Positions 1 through 7,747 of a DNA stretch of 18,266 nt are shown here, in pieces. Position 1 is the stretch's first letter. Every line of letters starts with the position of its first letter. The DNA lies in assembly GCA_020217165.1 (NCBI GenBank), contig JAIWOE010000058.1:1-18266 (forward strand), given 5' to 3'. This DNA comes from Desulfovibrio sp. (lineage in GTDB: Bacteria > Desulfobacterota > Desulfovibrionia > Desulfovibrionales > Desulfovibrionaceae). The position numbers and the translations under genes were made by a program. The notes below the pieces were generated by a model. That model ran no database searches. It was not told the origin of the DNA and saw only the letters and a list, made by a program, of their open reading frames with translations.

Positions 1-407
1 CCACCAGCGCCTACCATCACATGGCCCGGCTGGAGCAAGAACGGCGCGGCTATGACCTTGCCTTGCAGGCCCTGGACAAATGCATGGCCGTGGCCACCCA
101 GGCCCAGCAGGGTCCCCAGGCCGGTGCCGCGCGCGCGCGCCTGCTCCTGTGCCGCTACGAACAGGCCCGCACCCGGCTGCTGCAGCAACGCTACGACGAT
201 GCCCAGGTGCTGCTGGATGCCCTGCTCAAGGAACCGGACTTTGATCCCGAACTCAACGCCACTGCCGGGTACGTATTGGCGGAAATCTACCGCAACCAGA
301 ACAATCCAGACAAAGCCGTGACCCTGCTCAAGGCCATCCAGGATTCCTACCCCAACCCAGCGGTGGTCAAGAGCCGCCTGGACAAGATCGAACAGTCCAA
401 GAAATGA
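1..407 (+). CDS. TPR-repeat protein, 3' end only
   Basis: The frame is open from the window edge to the stop at 405-407, so the gene begins outside the window; the ATG at 21 is internal. About 135 residues are visible. They form paired amphipathic helices typical of tetratricopeptide repeats: alternating A/L/Y-rich helices such as YDDAQVLLDALLKEP, then LAEIYRNQNNPDKAVTLLKAI near the end. TPR solenoids act as protein-protein scaffolds, and the specific partner cannot be told from this piece. The C-terminus is charged (DKIEQSKK). The gene converges on thi4 with 47 bases between stops, where a hairpin sits. It could be the periplasmic or membrane-anchored YfgM/BamD-like type, but no N-terminus is visible to judge. 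Confidence 0.75.
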   Translation, partial: TSAYHHMARLEQERRGYDLALQALDKCMAVATQAQQGPQAGAARARLLLCRYEQARTRLLQQRYDDAQVLLDALLKEPDFDPELNATAGYVLAEIYRNQNNPDKAVTLLKAIQDSYPNPAVVKSRLDKIEQSKK

Positions 408-410
408 CGG

Positions 411-447
411 TGCGGGGGAAGCATCCTCAGAGCATGCTCCCCCCGCA
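411..447. terminator. Hairpin between convergent genes, possible bidirectional terminator
   Basis: A 14-base arm (411-424, tgcgggggaagcat) pairs with 434-447 with one mismatch across a 9-base loop. It lies 4 bases after the TPR gene stop and 8 bases before the thi4 stop on the other strand. There is no clear T-tract on either side, so intrinsic termination is only inferred from position and stem strength. Confidence 0.5.
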
Positions 448-454
448 TCCTGTG

Positions 455-1255
455 CTACCGCAGCTTGGCAATCAGCTCCCGGGCCACCTTTTCCCCGGAA
501 AGCAGCATTCCGCCAAAGATGGGCCCCATGCGATAGGACCCGTGGGTGGCGTTGGCCGCCATGCCGGCCACCCACATGCCGGGGAAGACCTCCCGGGTGT
601 TCAGCACGGTGTCGATCTCGGCCCGGCCGGCCCACATGGATTTCTCGCCCACCACGCCGCCGGTGACCGTATCCAGCTGCACGTCGTTCTTGCGCACCAG
701 GGTGCGCAGCACTTCCATGTCATGCCCGGTGGCTTCGATGACGGCCTTGCAGCCGATGGTGACGGGATCCACGTGCAGGCCGGCGATTTCCACGGGGGAG
801 GAATTGACCACCAGCCCGGTCACCCGGGCCTTGGGACCCTCGCCACGCAGCATCACGTCCTCCACGCTCATGCAGTTGAAGATCTTGGCCCCGGCCAGGC
901 AGGCCTTGGAGGCCAGGGTGGAGGCCACGGCCACGGCATCGGCCACAAAGCAGCCGGGCTCGGCTTCGGCAAGGGGCACGCCGGCCTCATCCAGCACGTG
1001 GCGGCTTTCTTCCTGTACCACCAGCATGTTCCAGGTCATGCCACCGCCCCACACGCCGCCGCCCAGGGAGAGCTTACGTTCGAACAGGGCCACGTTCAGG
1101 CCGGCCTCGGCAAGTTTCCAGGCAGCGGTCAAGCCAGATGGTCCACCGCCCACAATGGCCACGTCGCATTCGATGGCGGCAAGGAATTTGTCAAAATAGG
1201 CGCGGGCGATGACGCGGGTGGTGGCGATTTCGTCAAACGGAAGAGCAGCAGTCAT
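455..1255 (-). CDS. thi4: Sulfide-dependent thiazole synthase (Thi4 family, His variant)
   Basis: Makes the ADP-thiazole precursor of thiamine from NAD, glycine and sulfur. The 266-aa product has the Thi4 fold signatures: an FAD/NAD-type dinucleotide site GGGPSG (36-41), [14 protein letters not shown] (59-72), EATGHD (174-179) and the C-terminal [15 protein letters not shown] segment (238-251). Eukaryotic suicide Thi4 enzymes carry a sulfur-donating Cys in the stretch before MDP; here the aligned position is His161 (GLHVDP). That is the archaeal/anaerobe form, which uses free sulfide and turns over repeatedly. I chose the ATG at 1255 because GGGAG lies about 7 bases upstream; an upstream in-frame ATG at 1300 would add 15 unfamiliar residues. 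The gene lies downstream of topA on the same strand but has its own TPP riboswitch. Cytosolic. Confidence 0.93.
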   Translation of the reverse strand: MTAALPFDEIATTRVIARAYFDKFLAAIECDVAIVGGGPSGLTAAWKLAEAGLNVALFERKLSLGGGVWGGGMTWNMLVVQEESRHVLDEAGVPLAEAEPGCFVADAVAVASTLASKACLAGAKIFNCMSVEDVMLRGEGPKARVTGLVVNSSPVEIAGLHVDPVTIGCKAVIEATGHDMEVLRTLVRKNDVQLDTVTGGVVGEKSMWAGRAEIDTVLNTREVFPGMWVAGMAANATHGSYRMGPIFGGMLLSGEKVARELIAKLR

Positions 1256-1342
1256 GAAACACACTCCCAGGGTAAGGACGCGGGGCCCGGGAGAGTTCAT
1301 GCCTGCAGACGGGGGCGGCCAGATGCACCACGGGCTGCAGGG

Positions 1343-1433
1343 TCCGAATTCCCTCCGGCGGTACGAGCCGCGTCAGGTTCTATGGGTATGATCTCAGCCC
1401 GGCCCGGCATGGCCGGCGGGCACCCCAATCGGA
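1343..1433 (-). promoter_or_regulatory. TPP (THI-box) riboswitch upstream of thi4
   Basis: On the minus strand the leader contains the conserved THI-box words in order: ggggtgcc, then gggctgagatcatacc (the CUGAGA core), then agaacctga, then ccggaggga. The outer arms tccga and tcgga (1429-1433 and 1343-1347) can close the P1 helix. This is the thiamine pyrophosphate aptamer. It lies about 90 bases upstream of the thi4 start, so TPP should repress thi4. The expression platform could involve the GC-rich stretch near 1280-1340 or masking of the GGGAG ribosome site, but I could not resolve which. Confidence 0.9.
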
Positions 1434-1499
1434 TTGCAGTGGGAGGTATCGCGTTTGGCGGCCCCTGGCAAGGGCCTTCTCCAGGCAGGGAAATGCGCT

Positions 1500-3764
1500 T
1501 CAGTCTTGCTGTTCCGGGGCGTCTCCCAGCTCCCGCATGTAGCGGCAGCGCTTGTTGGGACAGGCGATGTGTTCGCCCTTGGCCTTGGTGGTCTTTTTTA
1601 CCAGCACCGGGGAGTCGCACACCGGGCACGGCTCTGCGATGGGCCAATCCCAGAGGGCAAAGTCGCATTTTGGGAAGGTGTTGCAGGAATAGAAGATCTT
1701 GCCGCGCTTGGAGCTTTTTTCCACCAGTTCGCCGGTGCAGCCCTCGCGCGGGCAGCGAACGCCCGTGGAAAAAGGCTGGGCGTGCTTGCACTTGGGATAG
1801 TTGGAGCAGGCGATGAACCGGCTGCCGGTGCGGGATTTCTTGATCACCAGATCATGCCCGCAGTCCGGGCAGGTGCCCACTTTTTCCCGCTGCACGGGCT
1901 CGGCTTCCACCACGGTGATATTGCCGTTTTCGTCCCGGGTGAAATTCTTGGTGTTGGAGCAGTCGGGGTAGCCGGTGCAGGCCAGAAAAGGTCCGGCCTT
2001 GCCGAATTTCACCACCAGGGGCTTGCCGCACTGCTCGCAGAGGAGCCCGGTTTCCAGCCCGGCCTTGACACTCTGCATCCGCTTTTCGGCGTCCTTGAGG
2101 GTGGCGTAAAAGCCGCCGGCAAATTGCTTGAGCAGATCCACCCAGTTGGCGTCGCCATCGGCCACCTGGTCCAGGCGTTCTTCCATGCCGGCGGTAAAAT
2201 CCACATCCATCAATTCCCTGAAGTGCTCTGCCAGCAGATCGCTCACGGTCTCGCCCAGGTCCGTGGGAACAAAGAGCTTTTTCTCCAGGCGGCAGTAGTC
2301 TCGATCCAACAGGGTGGAAATGATGGCGGCATAGGTGGAGGGCCGCCCGATGCCCTTTTCTTCCAGCTCGCGCACCAGGGAGGCTTCGGAGAACCGGGGC
2401 GGAGGCTGGGTGAACTTCTGCTCGCCGTGCAGTTTGACCAGGGCCAGGGCCTGGCCGGACTCCAGCTCGGGCAGTTCCTGGGTGGCGTCGGCCTCGCGGG
2501 TCACGGCCAGAAAGCCCGGGAAGAGCAGCCGTTCGCCCTTGGCTCGCCACTCCGTATCCGCCGCGGCCACGAGTACGGTGGTGTCCCAGAAGCGCGCCGC
2601 GGCCATCTGCGAGGCCACGAAGCGTTCCCAGATGAGTTTGTAGAGGTGATATTGATCATTGGGCAGTTCCCCCTTGAGGGAATCCGGCCGGATGGTCACA
2701 TCGACAGGGCGGATGGCTTCGTGGGCGTCCTGGGCGCCGCCCTTGGTCTTGAAGTAGCGCGGCTGGGGGGGATAGTAGTCCTGGCCGAAGGATTCGACGA
2801 TGAAGGCCCTGGCGGCGTCCCTGGCATCGTCGCTGATGCGCACGCTGTCGGTACGCATGTAGGTGATGAGGGCCTGGGCGCCGCGATCGCCCAAAACCAC
2901 GCCTTCGTACAGCCGCTGGGCCGTGCTCATGGTTTTTTTGGCCGGATACCCCAGCCGCTGGTTGGCCGCCTGCTGCAGGGTGGAGGTGATGAAGGGCGGC
3001 GGCGGGGTGCGGGAGCGCTCTTTTTCCGTGACGTCCGACACCACAAAAGCCGCGGCCTTGACCTTTTTTTCCAGGGCCTTGGCCTCGTCCTTGGAACCTA
3101 TTTTGGCCTTTTTGCCGCCAATTTTGGTCAGTTCCGTGGTAAACTGGGGCGCGTCGGCATGTTGACCGGCGGCCAGCAGGGCCTTGAAGGTCCAGAATTC
3201 TTCGGGAACAAAAGCCCGGCGTTCCTTTTCGCGGTCCACCACCAGCCGCAGGGCCACGCTTTGCACCCGGCCGGCGGAAATGCCGCGCTTGACCTTGCTC
3301 CACAGCAGGGGGGAAATCTTGTAGCCCACCAGCCGGTCCAGGATGCGCCGCGCCTGTTGGGATTCGAATAGTTTGGTATTGATTTCACGGGGATGCTCCA
3401 ACGCTTCCTTGACCGCCCTGGGGGTGATCTCGTTGAACTGGATGCGCTGGATGTTGGGGTTCTTGGCCTTGATGAGCTCGGCCACATGAAAGGCAATGGC
3501 CTCCCCTTCGCGGTCCGGGTCGGGGGCAAGAAACACCTGGCGGGACTTTGAAGCCTGGCTCTTGAGTTTGTTGACGACCTTCTCCTTGCCTTCAATCACT
3601 TCATATTCCGGGAGAAAGTCCTTGCCTTCGTCCACTCCCAGGCGGCGGGAGGGAAGGTCGCGCACGTGGCCCACGCTGGCCTCCACCTCGTAGTTGGAGC
3701 CCAGGAACTTCTTGATGGTCTTCACCTTGGCCGGCGATTCCACGATAATGAGGTCTTTTGCCAT
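1500..3764 (-). CDS. topA: DNA topoisomerase I (type IA)
   Basis: Relaxes negative supercoils by single-strand passage. The 754-aa protein starts MAKDLIIVESPAKVKTI, the standard TOPRIM opening (Glu9), with the acidic metal motif DPDREGE at 82-88. SAGRVQSVALRLV (163-175) is the family signature. The nucleophilic tyrosine is Tyr302 in LITYMRTDS. The C-terminus carries four Cys4-type zinc ribbons, beginning CEQCG, CPDCG, CPREGC and CPVCD, the last being less regular. I chose the ATG at 3764 from family convention, although its upstream sequence has little Shine-Dalgarno character. A GTG eight codons or so upstream sits behind AAGGGGGG and may be the true start, adding VRIYLP or slightly more. 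It is followed on the same strand by the riboswitch-controlled thi4. Confidence 0.96.
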   Translation of the reverse strand: MAKDLIIVESPAKVKTIKKFLGSNYEVEASVGHVRDLPSRRLGVDEGKDFLPEYEVIEGKEKVVNKLKSQASKSRQVFLAPDPDREGEAIAFHVAELIKAKNPNIQRIQFNEITPRAVKEALEHPREINTKLFESQQARRILDRLVGYKISPLLWSKVKRGISAGRVQSVALRLVVDREKERRAFVPEEFWTFKALLAAGQHADAPQFTTELTKIGGKKAKIGSKDEAKALEKKVKAAAFVVSDVTEKERSRTPPPPFITSTLQQAANQRLGYPAKKTMSTAQRLYEGVVLGDRGAQALITYMRTDSVRISDDARDAARAFIVESFGQDYYPPQPRYFKTKGGAQDAHEAIRPVDVTIRPDSLKGELPNDQYHLYKLIWERFVASQMAAARFWDTTVLVAAADTEWRAKGERLLFPGFLAVTREADATQELPELESGQALALVKLHGEQKFTQPPPRFSEASLVRELEEKGIGRPSTYAAIISTLLDRDYCRLEKKLFVPTDLGETVSDLLAEHFRELMDVDFTAGMEERLDQVADGDANWVDLLKQFAGGFYATLKDAEKRMQSVKAGLETGLLCEQCGKPLVVKFGKAGPFLACTGYPDCSNTKNFTRDENGNITVVEAEPVQREKVGTCPDCGHDLVIKKSRTGSRFIACSNYPKCKHAQPFSTGVRCPREGCTGELVEKSSKRGKIFYSCNTFPKCDFALWDWPIAEPCPVCDSPVLVKKTTKAKGEHIACPNKRCRYMRELGDAPEQQD

Positions 3765-4092
3765 GGGCAGGTAGATACGCACAGCCACCCCCCTTGGCAA
3801 GTGACACCCCGCCCCGGGCCATCAAAGCGGGCTCCGAACAGGGTACCTGGGGAGAATCCCGGGTGCGGGAACCCAGCTTGCCCCCTGCGCATCCTGCTTG
3901 TTTCATACATCCTCATGCTTCTTGGCCCAGTCATTGCTAGCACTTTCTGCAATGGATGCGCCCCGGGACCGGCAGCGGTTCGCGGCGGGCCGCCCCGTGC
4001 ACGCCACCAGGGCGCCACCAGGGCGCCACCAGGGCGCTAATCCGGTGGATGTACTGTAATGATTCATGTTTTATTGACTGGAGGGAGGACGC
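3765..4092. other. Divergent intergenic region between topA and the lysozyme-like gene
   Basis: These 328 bases should hold the promoters of both divergent genes. I see no convincing -35/-10 pair on either strand. The clear content is a triple 11-bp repeat near 4002-4034 and a strong ribosome site, GGAGGGAGGA, just before the ATG at 4093. No small ORF here looks coding. Confidence 0.6.
4002..4034 (+). repeat. Three tandem copies of an 11-bp unit
   Basis: The unit CGCCACCAGGG occurs at 4002-4012, 4013-4023 and 4024-4034, followed by a partial fourth copy (CGC). Each junction makes a GGCGCC palindrome. The period is about one helical turn, so tandem protein binding is possible. Replication slippage is the simpler explanation. 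Confidence 0.85.
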
Positions 4093-5361
4093 ATGATCCA
4101 CAACCTCGCCGCGTTGTCGCAGACGAGAGCAGGGACCACAGCCACTTCGGCGGAAGACACAGGGCTGCGCCGTCGGATCACTGACGCCGTATTCTCCAGC
4201 GGCGCCCAGAAATCCTGGGCCGAGAACCAGGCCAGCCGGCATGGCTTGTCCTTTGCCGACAGACTGTTCGGCTACAGTCAGGCCACCACCACCTCCGCCG
4301 CCAAGGGGGATGCCATCGATGCCATCAAATCCCCTTCCACCCGGTTGGACCGCAAGGCCCTGACTGTGGTGGCCCAGCTGCAGGAAGAATACGGGGACAA
4401 CAAACACGCCGTGCGCAAACCCGTGAACCGACCGGAGGACGCCGCCTCCCGCAGCTTGCCCAACACCCATGTGTCCGGCATTCCAAGGTCGGACAAGCCT
4501 GGCGGCGGGCGCGCCGGGAGCCGTTCCGCTGGCATGGCCGGCGCACCGGTGGAGGAGGGCAAGGCCCTGCAGTCCAACAATGGCGCGGTGCGCGGCGCGG
4601 TGCAGCGGGCCTATCGCAGCTCCCCCAGTTACGAAGCCCTGGCCAGGGAACACCGGGAGCTGTTGCAGCAGAACATCAACAGCCTGCAGGAAGACAGTTT
4701 TCTCGAAGAAGATAATTTTGAGCTTGGCGGCCTGGCCGCGCAGTTCGAGTCCGGCCCGGAGGGCGTGGCGGCCATTGGCTATGACCGCGTGGGCGGCACG
4801 TCCTACGGGAAATACCAGATCTCTTCGCGCGCCGGCACCATGAGCCGGTTCATCGCCTACCTGCGCGAGGAGGAGCCGGAATGGGCCAGCCGCCTGGCCT
4901 CCAGCGGGCAGGCCAACACCCGCGGTCGCCACGGGGCCATGCCGGACACCTGGCGGGCCATTGCCAAGGAGAATCCCACCCGCTTCGAAGCCCTGCAGGA
5001 TGACTTCATCCTGCGCACCAACTACCATCCTGCCCGGCAGGCCATTCTGGAAGCCACCACGATTGATGTTTCCAGCTGCTCCCCGGTGCTGCAGGACGTG
5101 CTCCACTCCACGGCCGTGCAACATGGCCCGGGCGGCGCGTCCCGCATTTTCATCAACGCCTTGCAGCGCACCGGCGCCACACCGGACAAGGTGGCCGAAG
5201 AGCCGCTCATTGCGGAGATTTATCGCTCCCGCAAACGTAATTTCGGGTCCTCGTCCTGGCGGGTGCGCCGGGCTGTGGCGGCCCGGCTGACCACGGAAAT
5301 GGACATGGCTATCGATTTGCTCAAGCAGGGTGGCGCCATGGTGGCGGACAAGGGGGCCTAA
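4093..5361 (+). CDS. Lysozyme-like domain protein, function not established
   Basis: The 422-aa product begins after the strong ribosome site GGAGGGAGGA. Residues 1 to about 190 are polar and low in order, with no signal peptide or membrane segment. The C-terminal half (about 210-410) looks like a lysozyme/chitosanase-superfamily hydrolase: FESG (218-221) offers a candidate catalytic Glu219, followed by GYDRVGGTSYGKYQI (229-243), the kind of Glu...Gly/Tyr-rich beta-hairpin seen in these glycan-cleaving folds. Later helices (ALQDDFI, LQDVLHSTAVQHGPGG) fit the helical lobe. Peptidoglycan or another glycan is the likely substrate. Such domains occur in phage-tail, secretion-system and flagellar cell-wall enzymes, and nothing adjacent decides between them. 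With no Sec signal it would need another export route or phage-like delivery. The gene converges on the cyclase gene. Confidence 0.6.
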   Translation: MIHNLAALSQTRAGTTATSAEDTGLRRRITDAVFSSGAQKSWAENQASRHGLSFADRLFGYSQATTTSAAKGDAIDAIKSPSTRLDRKALTVVAQLQEEYGDNKHAVRKPVNRPEDAASRSLPNTHVSGIPRSDKPGGGRAGSRSAGMAGAPVEEGKALQSNNGAVRGAVQRAYRSSPSYEALAREHRELLQQNINSLQEDSFLEEDNFELGGLAAQFESGPEGVAAIGYDRVGGTSYGKYQISSRAGTMSRFIAYLREEEPEWASRLASSGQANTRGRHGAMPDTWRAIAKENPTRFEALQDDFILRTNYHPARQAILEATTIDVSSCSPVLQDVLHSTAVQHGPGGASRIFINALQRTGATPDKVAEEPLIAEIYRSRKRNFGSSSWRVRRAVAARLTTEMDMAIDLLKQGGAMVADKGA

Positions 5362-5382
5362 ACAGGATGCCTGGGTCGCGGT

Positions 5383-6813
5383 TCAGGTGCCCCGGGCCTC
5401 GCCTGGGGTGTCGGCCCATTGGGCTGCCAGGGCCCTGGCCCGCTGCGGCATGATCTGCCAGCCCTTGACCGGGGCGTGCTGGCCCTTGACGGCCTCCTGC
5501 TCCAGGGTGCGCGGTTCGGCCTGCAAGGCGGCGTAAAAGGCCTCGTTGCGCTGGGTCAGTTCCCAGGCCATGACCTGGCTGAAGAGCACGCCGTTGACCT
5601 CACTCTGCTTTTCCAGGCGCGAGGCCAGGTTGATGGCATCCCCCACGAAGGAGATTTCCAGCTCGTCCTCGCCGATGTTCAGGATCCAGATGCGCCCGGC
5701 GTCAATCCCCACTCTGGTGCCCGTATCCACCACCAGGTTCGTGCGTTCGGCCAGTCCGCCAAAGATGGCGTCCCCCAGGGCGATCATCTCCACCCCGAAG
5801 CGCACGGCGCGTTCAAAGGCGTCGTCCTGGGGCTGGGGATAGTTGAAAACCGCCAGCACCGAATCGCCGATGAACTTGTCCAGCACCCCGCCATGTTCCC
5901 GCAGCAGCTCCCGGGCCCGCTTGTAGTACAGGTAGAGGTGCTCGTTGAGGGTTTCCATGTCCGCCAGTTTCACCAGGTGTGAGAAATTCTTGATGTCCGT
6001 GAAGACGATGACCACCTTGTCCAGACTTTGCCCAAAGCGGAAGAACTCCTCCTGACTTTTGCCGGAACGGGCAAAGGCAGAAGCCACGGGGGCGGGCATT
6101 TTGCGCACGATGGCCAGGCGGGCGGCATCCACCTCCAGGAGGCTGTGCTCCTCATCACGCAGGATGCGGGATACTCGGGCGCTTTTGGCGGCCACGGCCG
6201 GCGGCAGCTCCGGGGCTGGGGCCACGCCCTGAGGCCATGCTTGGGACCACGCCTGGGGGGGCACGCGGGGCTGATCCGGGGACTGCGAGGCGCGCTGGGC
6301 ATTGCCCGACGGCGTCCTGGGTGGTGCGCCCGGTGCGCCCGGAGCGTCAAGGACATCCAACCCGGTTTCCAGATGCGCGGCCAGGTGTGCGGTCTTGAGT
6401 TTTTCCGCCGCCGCCGGGGAGGAGGTGATGGCTTTGGCGTCGGGTTCGGTCACCCCCAGGTCGCGGGCGAACTGCTCCACCGTCTGCCAGGAGAGCATGG
6501 GCGCAATGTGCCGGTAATGCTGCAGGAACAGGGCTTCTTCGTACGGATTGGGATGGTACGGCGTCAGCATGACAAACCGGCGCAGGGGCAAAGGCGTGGC
6601 CTTGAGTTTTTCGGCCATGAGGTTGAACATGGCCGTGGGCACCTTGGAGCGGATATCCACGGCGGTGAGGCCGTATTCCGGATCCTCGTACAAATAATTG
6701 ATGGAATTCTGCAGGGGAAGGGGGATGCGGCGCAAGGGCTTGCCCATGAGCGCCAGCAGGGAGCCCACGGAACTTTGCAGGGCGACATAGGTGGAAATGG
6801 ACACGCGCCACAT
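5383..6813 (-). CDS. Class III adenylate/guanylate cyclase-domain protein
   Basis: A 476-aa protein with three parts. Residues about 1-150 are an unrecognised helical region rich in L and P. Residues about 155-210 are a P/A/G/Q linker. Residues about 262-440 are a class III nucleotidyl cyclase domain. Both metal-binding aspartates are present (Asp273 in VFTDIKNF and Asp317 in DKFIGDSVLAVF), as are the transition-state Asn395 and Arg399 (GDAINLASRLE). The base-selecting lysine is present (Lys313), but the usual second selector Asp is Glu386, so cAMP is likelier than cGMP without being certain. The ATG at 6813 was chosen; an in-frame TTG at 6852 has no ribosome site, and a GTG shortly after the ATG follows AGGATG and is an alternative. 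No membrane segment is evident. The upstream neighbour on the same strand is a GNAT gene. Confidence 0.85.
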   Translation of the reverse strand: MWRVSISTYVALQSSVGSLLALMGKPLRRIPLPLQNSINYLYEDPEYGLTAVDIRSKVPTAMFNLMAEKLKATPLPLRRFVMLTPYHPNPYEEALFLQHYRHIAPMLSWQTVEQFARDLGVTEPDAKAITSSPAAAEKLKTAHLAAHLETGLDVLDAPGAPGAPPRTPSGNAQRASQSPDQPRVPPQAWSQAWPQGVAPAPELPPAVAAKSARVSRILRDEEHSLLEVDAARLAIVRKMPAPVASAFARSGKSQEEFFRFGQSLDKVVIVFTDIKNFSHLVKLADMETLNEHLYLYYKRARELLREHGGVLDKFIGDSVLAVFNYPQPQDDAFERAVRFGVEMIALGDAIFGGLAERTNLVVDTGTRVGIDAGRIWILNIGEDELEISFVGDAINLASRLEKQSEVNGVLFSQVMAWELTQRNEAFYAALQAEPRTLEQEAVKGQHAPVKGWQIMPQRARALAAQWADTPGEARGT

Positions 6814-6909
6814 CCTGGTTTGCGTGGCTGGATGGCACGGCGATTTTTTCAAGCATATCGCAGTGCCGCCGTCAGGGCAAGGCTGGGGAGCCGGAGGTGC
6901 GGAGGGGAC

Positions 6910-7392
6910 TCAGGCCGTGTGGGTGCGCACCAGCTGCACGCGGCGTGGCGTGAAGCCGAAGCGGGCGTACCAGCGCATCGCACGGTCGTTGCCTGACACC
7001 ACGGCCAGGGAAATGGGGGAAGCCCCCTGCCCCTCCAACCAGGTCAGGCCGGCGTGCATGAACGCCTCGCCAATGCCGGCCCCGCGGTGCGCGGGCTGGA
7101 CGTAAATGGAATCCACCTCCCCCGCTCCGCAAGCCGCCATGCTGCAGATGCAAAAGCCCACGGGAACAGTGCCACAGGCCGCAGCGGGTTGTGCCAGCTG
7201 CACCTGCAGGCCGCCCTGGGCATGGGCCAGGATTTCCGCGGCACGATCCCTAAACTCGCGGCATTGGAACCACGGCGCGAACACCGGCGCCACCTTGGCA
7301 TGGTGGTCGCACAGCTCCCGCCACAGCGGCGCCACGGCGTCCAGCAGTTCGGCGCCGCCCGTTCGAAACGTGTAGTCCTCCAATGCGGCCAT
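6910..7392 (-). CDS. GNAT-family N-acetyltransferase
   Basis: A 160-aa single-domain GNAT protein, which transfers acetyl from acetyl-CoA to an amine. Motif A, the acetyl-CoA pyrophosphate loop, is visible as IYVQPAHRGAGIGEAFM (about 96-112) with HRGAGIG matching R/Q-x-x-G-x-G/A. The motif B region shows SGNDRAMRWYARFGF (133-147), with the typical Asn and the Y-x-x-F-G-F ending. The substrate is not predictable. The ATG at 7392 was chosen because GAGGA lies about 5 bases upstream, and the product begins directly with the domain; the open frame upstream to 7575 adds 61 residues of non-domain sequence. The downstream cyclase gene follows on the same strand after roughly 100 bases. Confidence 0.88.
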   Translation of the reverse strand: MAALEDYTFRTGGAELLDAVAPLWRELCDHHAKVAPVFAPWFQCREFRDRAAEILAHAQGGLQVQLAQPAAACGTVPVGFCICSMAACGAGEVDSIYVQPAHRGAGIGEAFMHAGLTWLEGQGASPISLAVVSGNDRAMRWYARFGFTPRRVQLVRTHTA

Positions 7393-7747
7393 GGTGTCCT
7401 CGCGTGGTAATGGCTGGTGCGTCTTCCCTCTCACCGGCGTTGGCTCGCGCAGGGTCATACGCATTTTTTGGCGGTTCCACCAGTGCCGAATTCCCGTGCG
7501 CAATGGCGAGTGTTGCGTCCTCAATATACGTGTATGTAAAGACACCGCAGGCTCCGTGAGTCCACCAAACTCCATGCATTGTGGTGGACGGTCCTCCCAT
7601 AACTAAAGTGGTAGAAATACCACCTTATTTCGGGGACATCACACTGGACATCATCGGCCAGCTGTGGTCTTCTGACGTAGACGAGGGCATGCCTGGGCAT
7701 GCAGGGGCTGGTTCACTGACGGGGTGGCATGAGCCGGGGGGGGCCCG
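7393..7747. other. Divergent intergenic region with two inverted repeats
   Basis: These 355 bases separate the GNAT gene (minus) from the hybrid kinase (plus). Two symmetric elements stand out. GTCCACCA at 7560-7567 pairs with TGGTGGAC at 7582-7589. GTGGTA-GAAA-TACCAC lies at 7608-7623 and has a GNRA-type loop if transcribed. Both share the word GGTGG/CCACC. They could be operators or leader hairpins for the kinase gene; no clear promoter was found. GGGCATGC is also repeated at about 7686-7703. Confidence 0.5.

Noticed and set aside
404..1816. 470-aa plus-strand open frame
   Set aside because: It is the antisense shadow of thi4, the riboswitch and the end of topA; its composition is H/G-rich with no domain.
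1434..3371. 645-aa plus-strand open frame
   Set aside because: Antisense of topA, whose TOPRIM, Tyr and zinc motifs make the minus strand certain.
3937..5124. 395-aa minus-strand open frame
   Set aside because: Antisense of the lysozyme-like gene, which has a strong ribosome site and a sensible composition.
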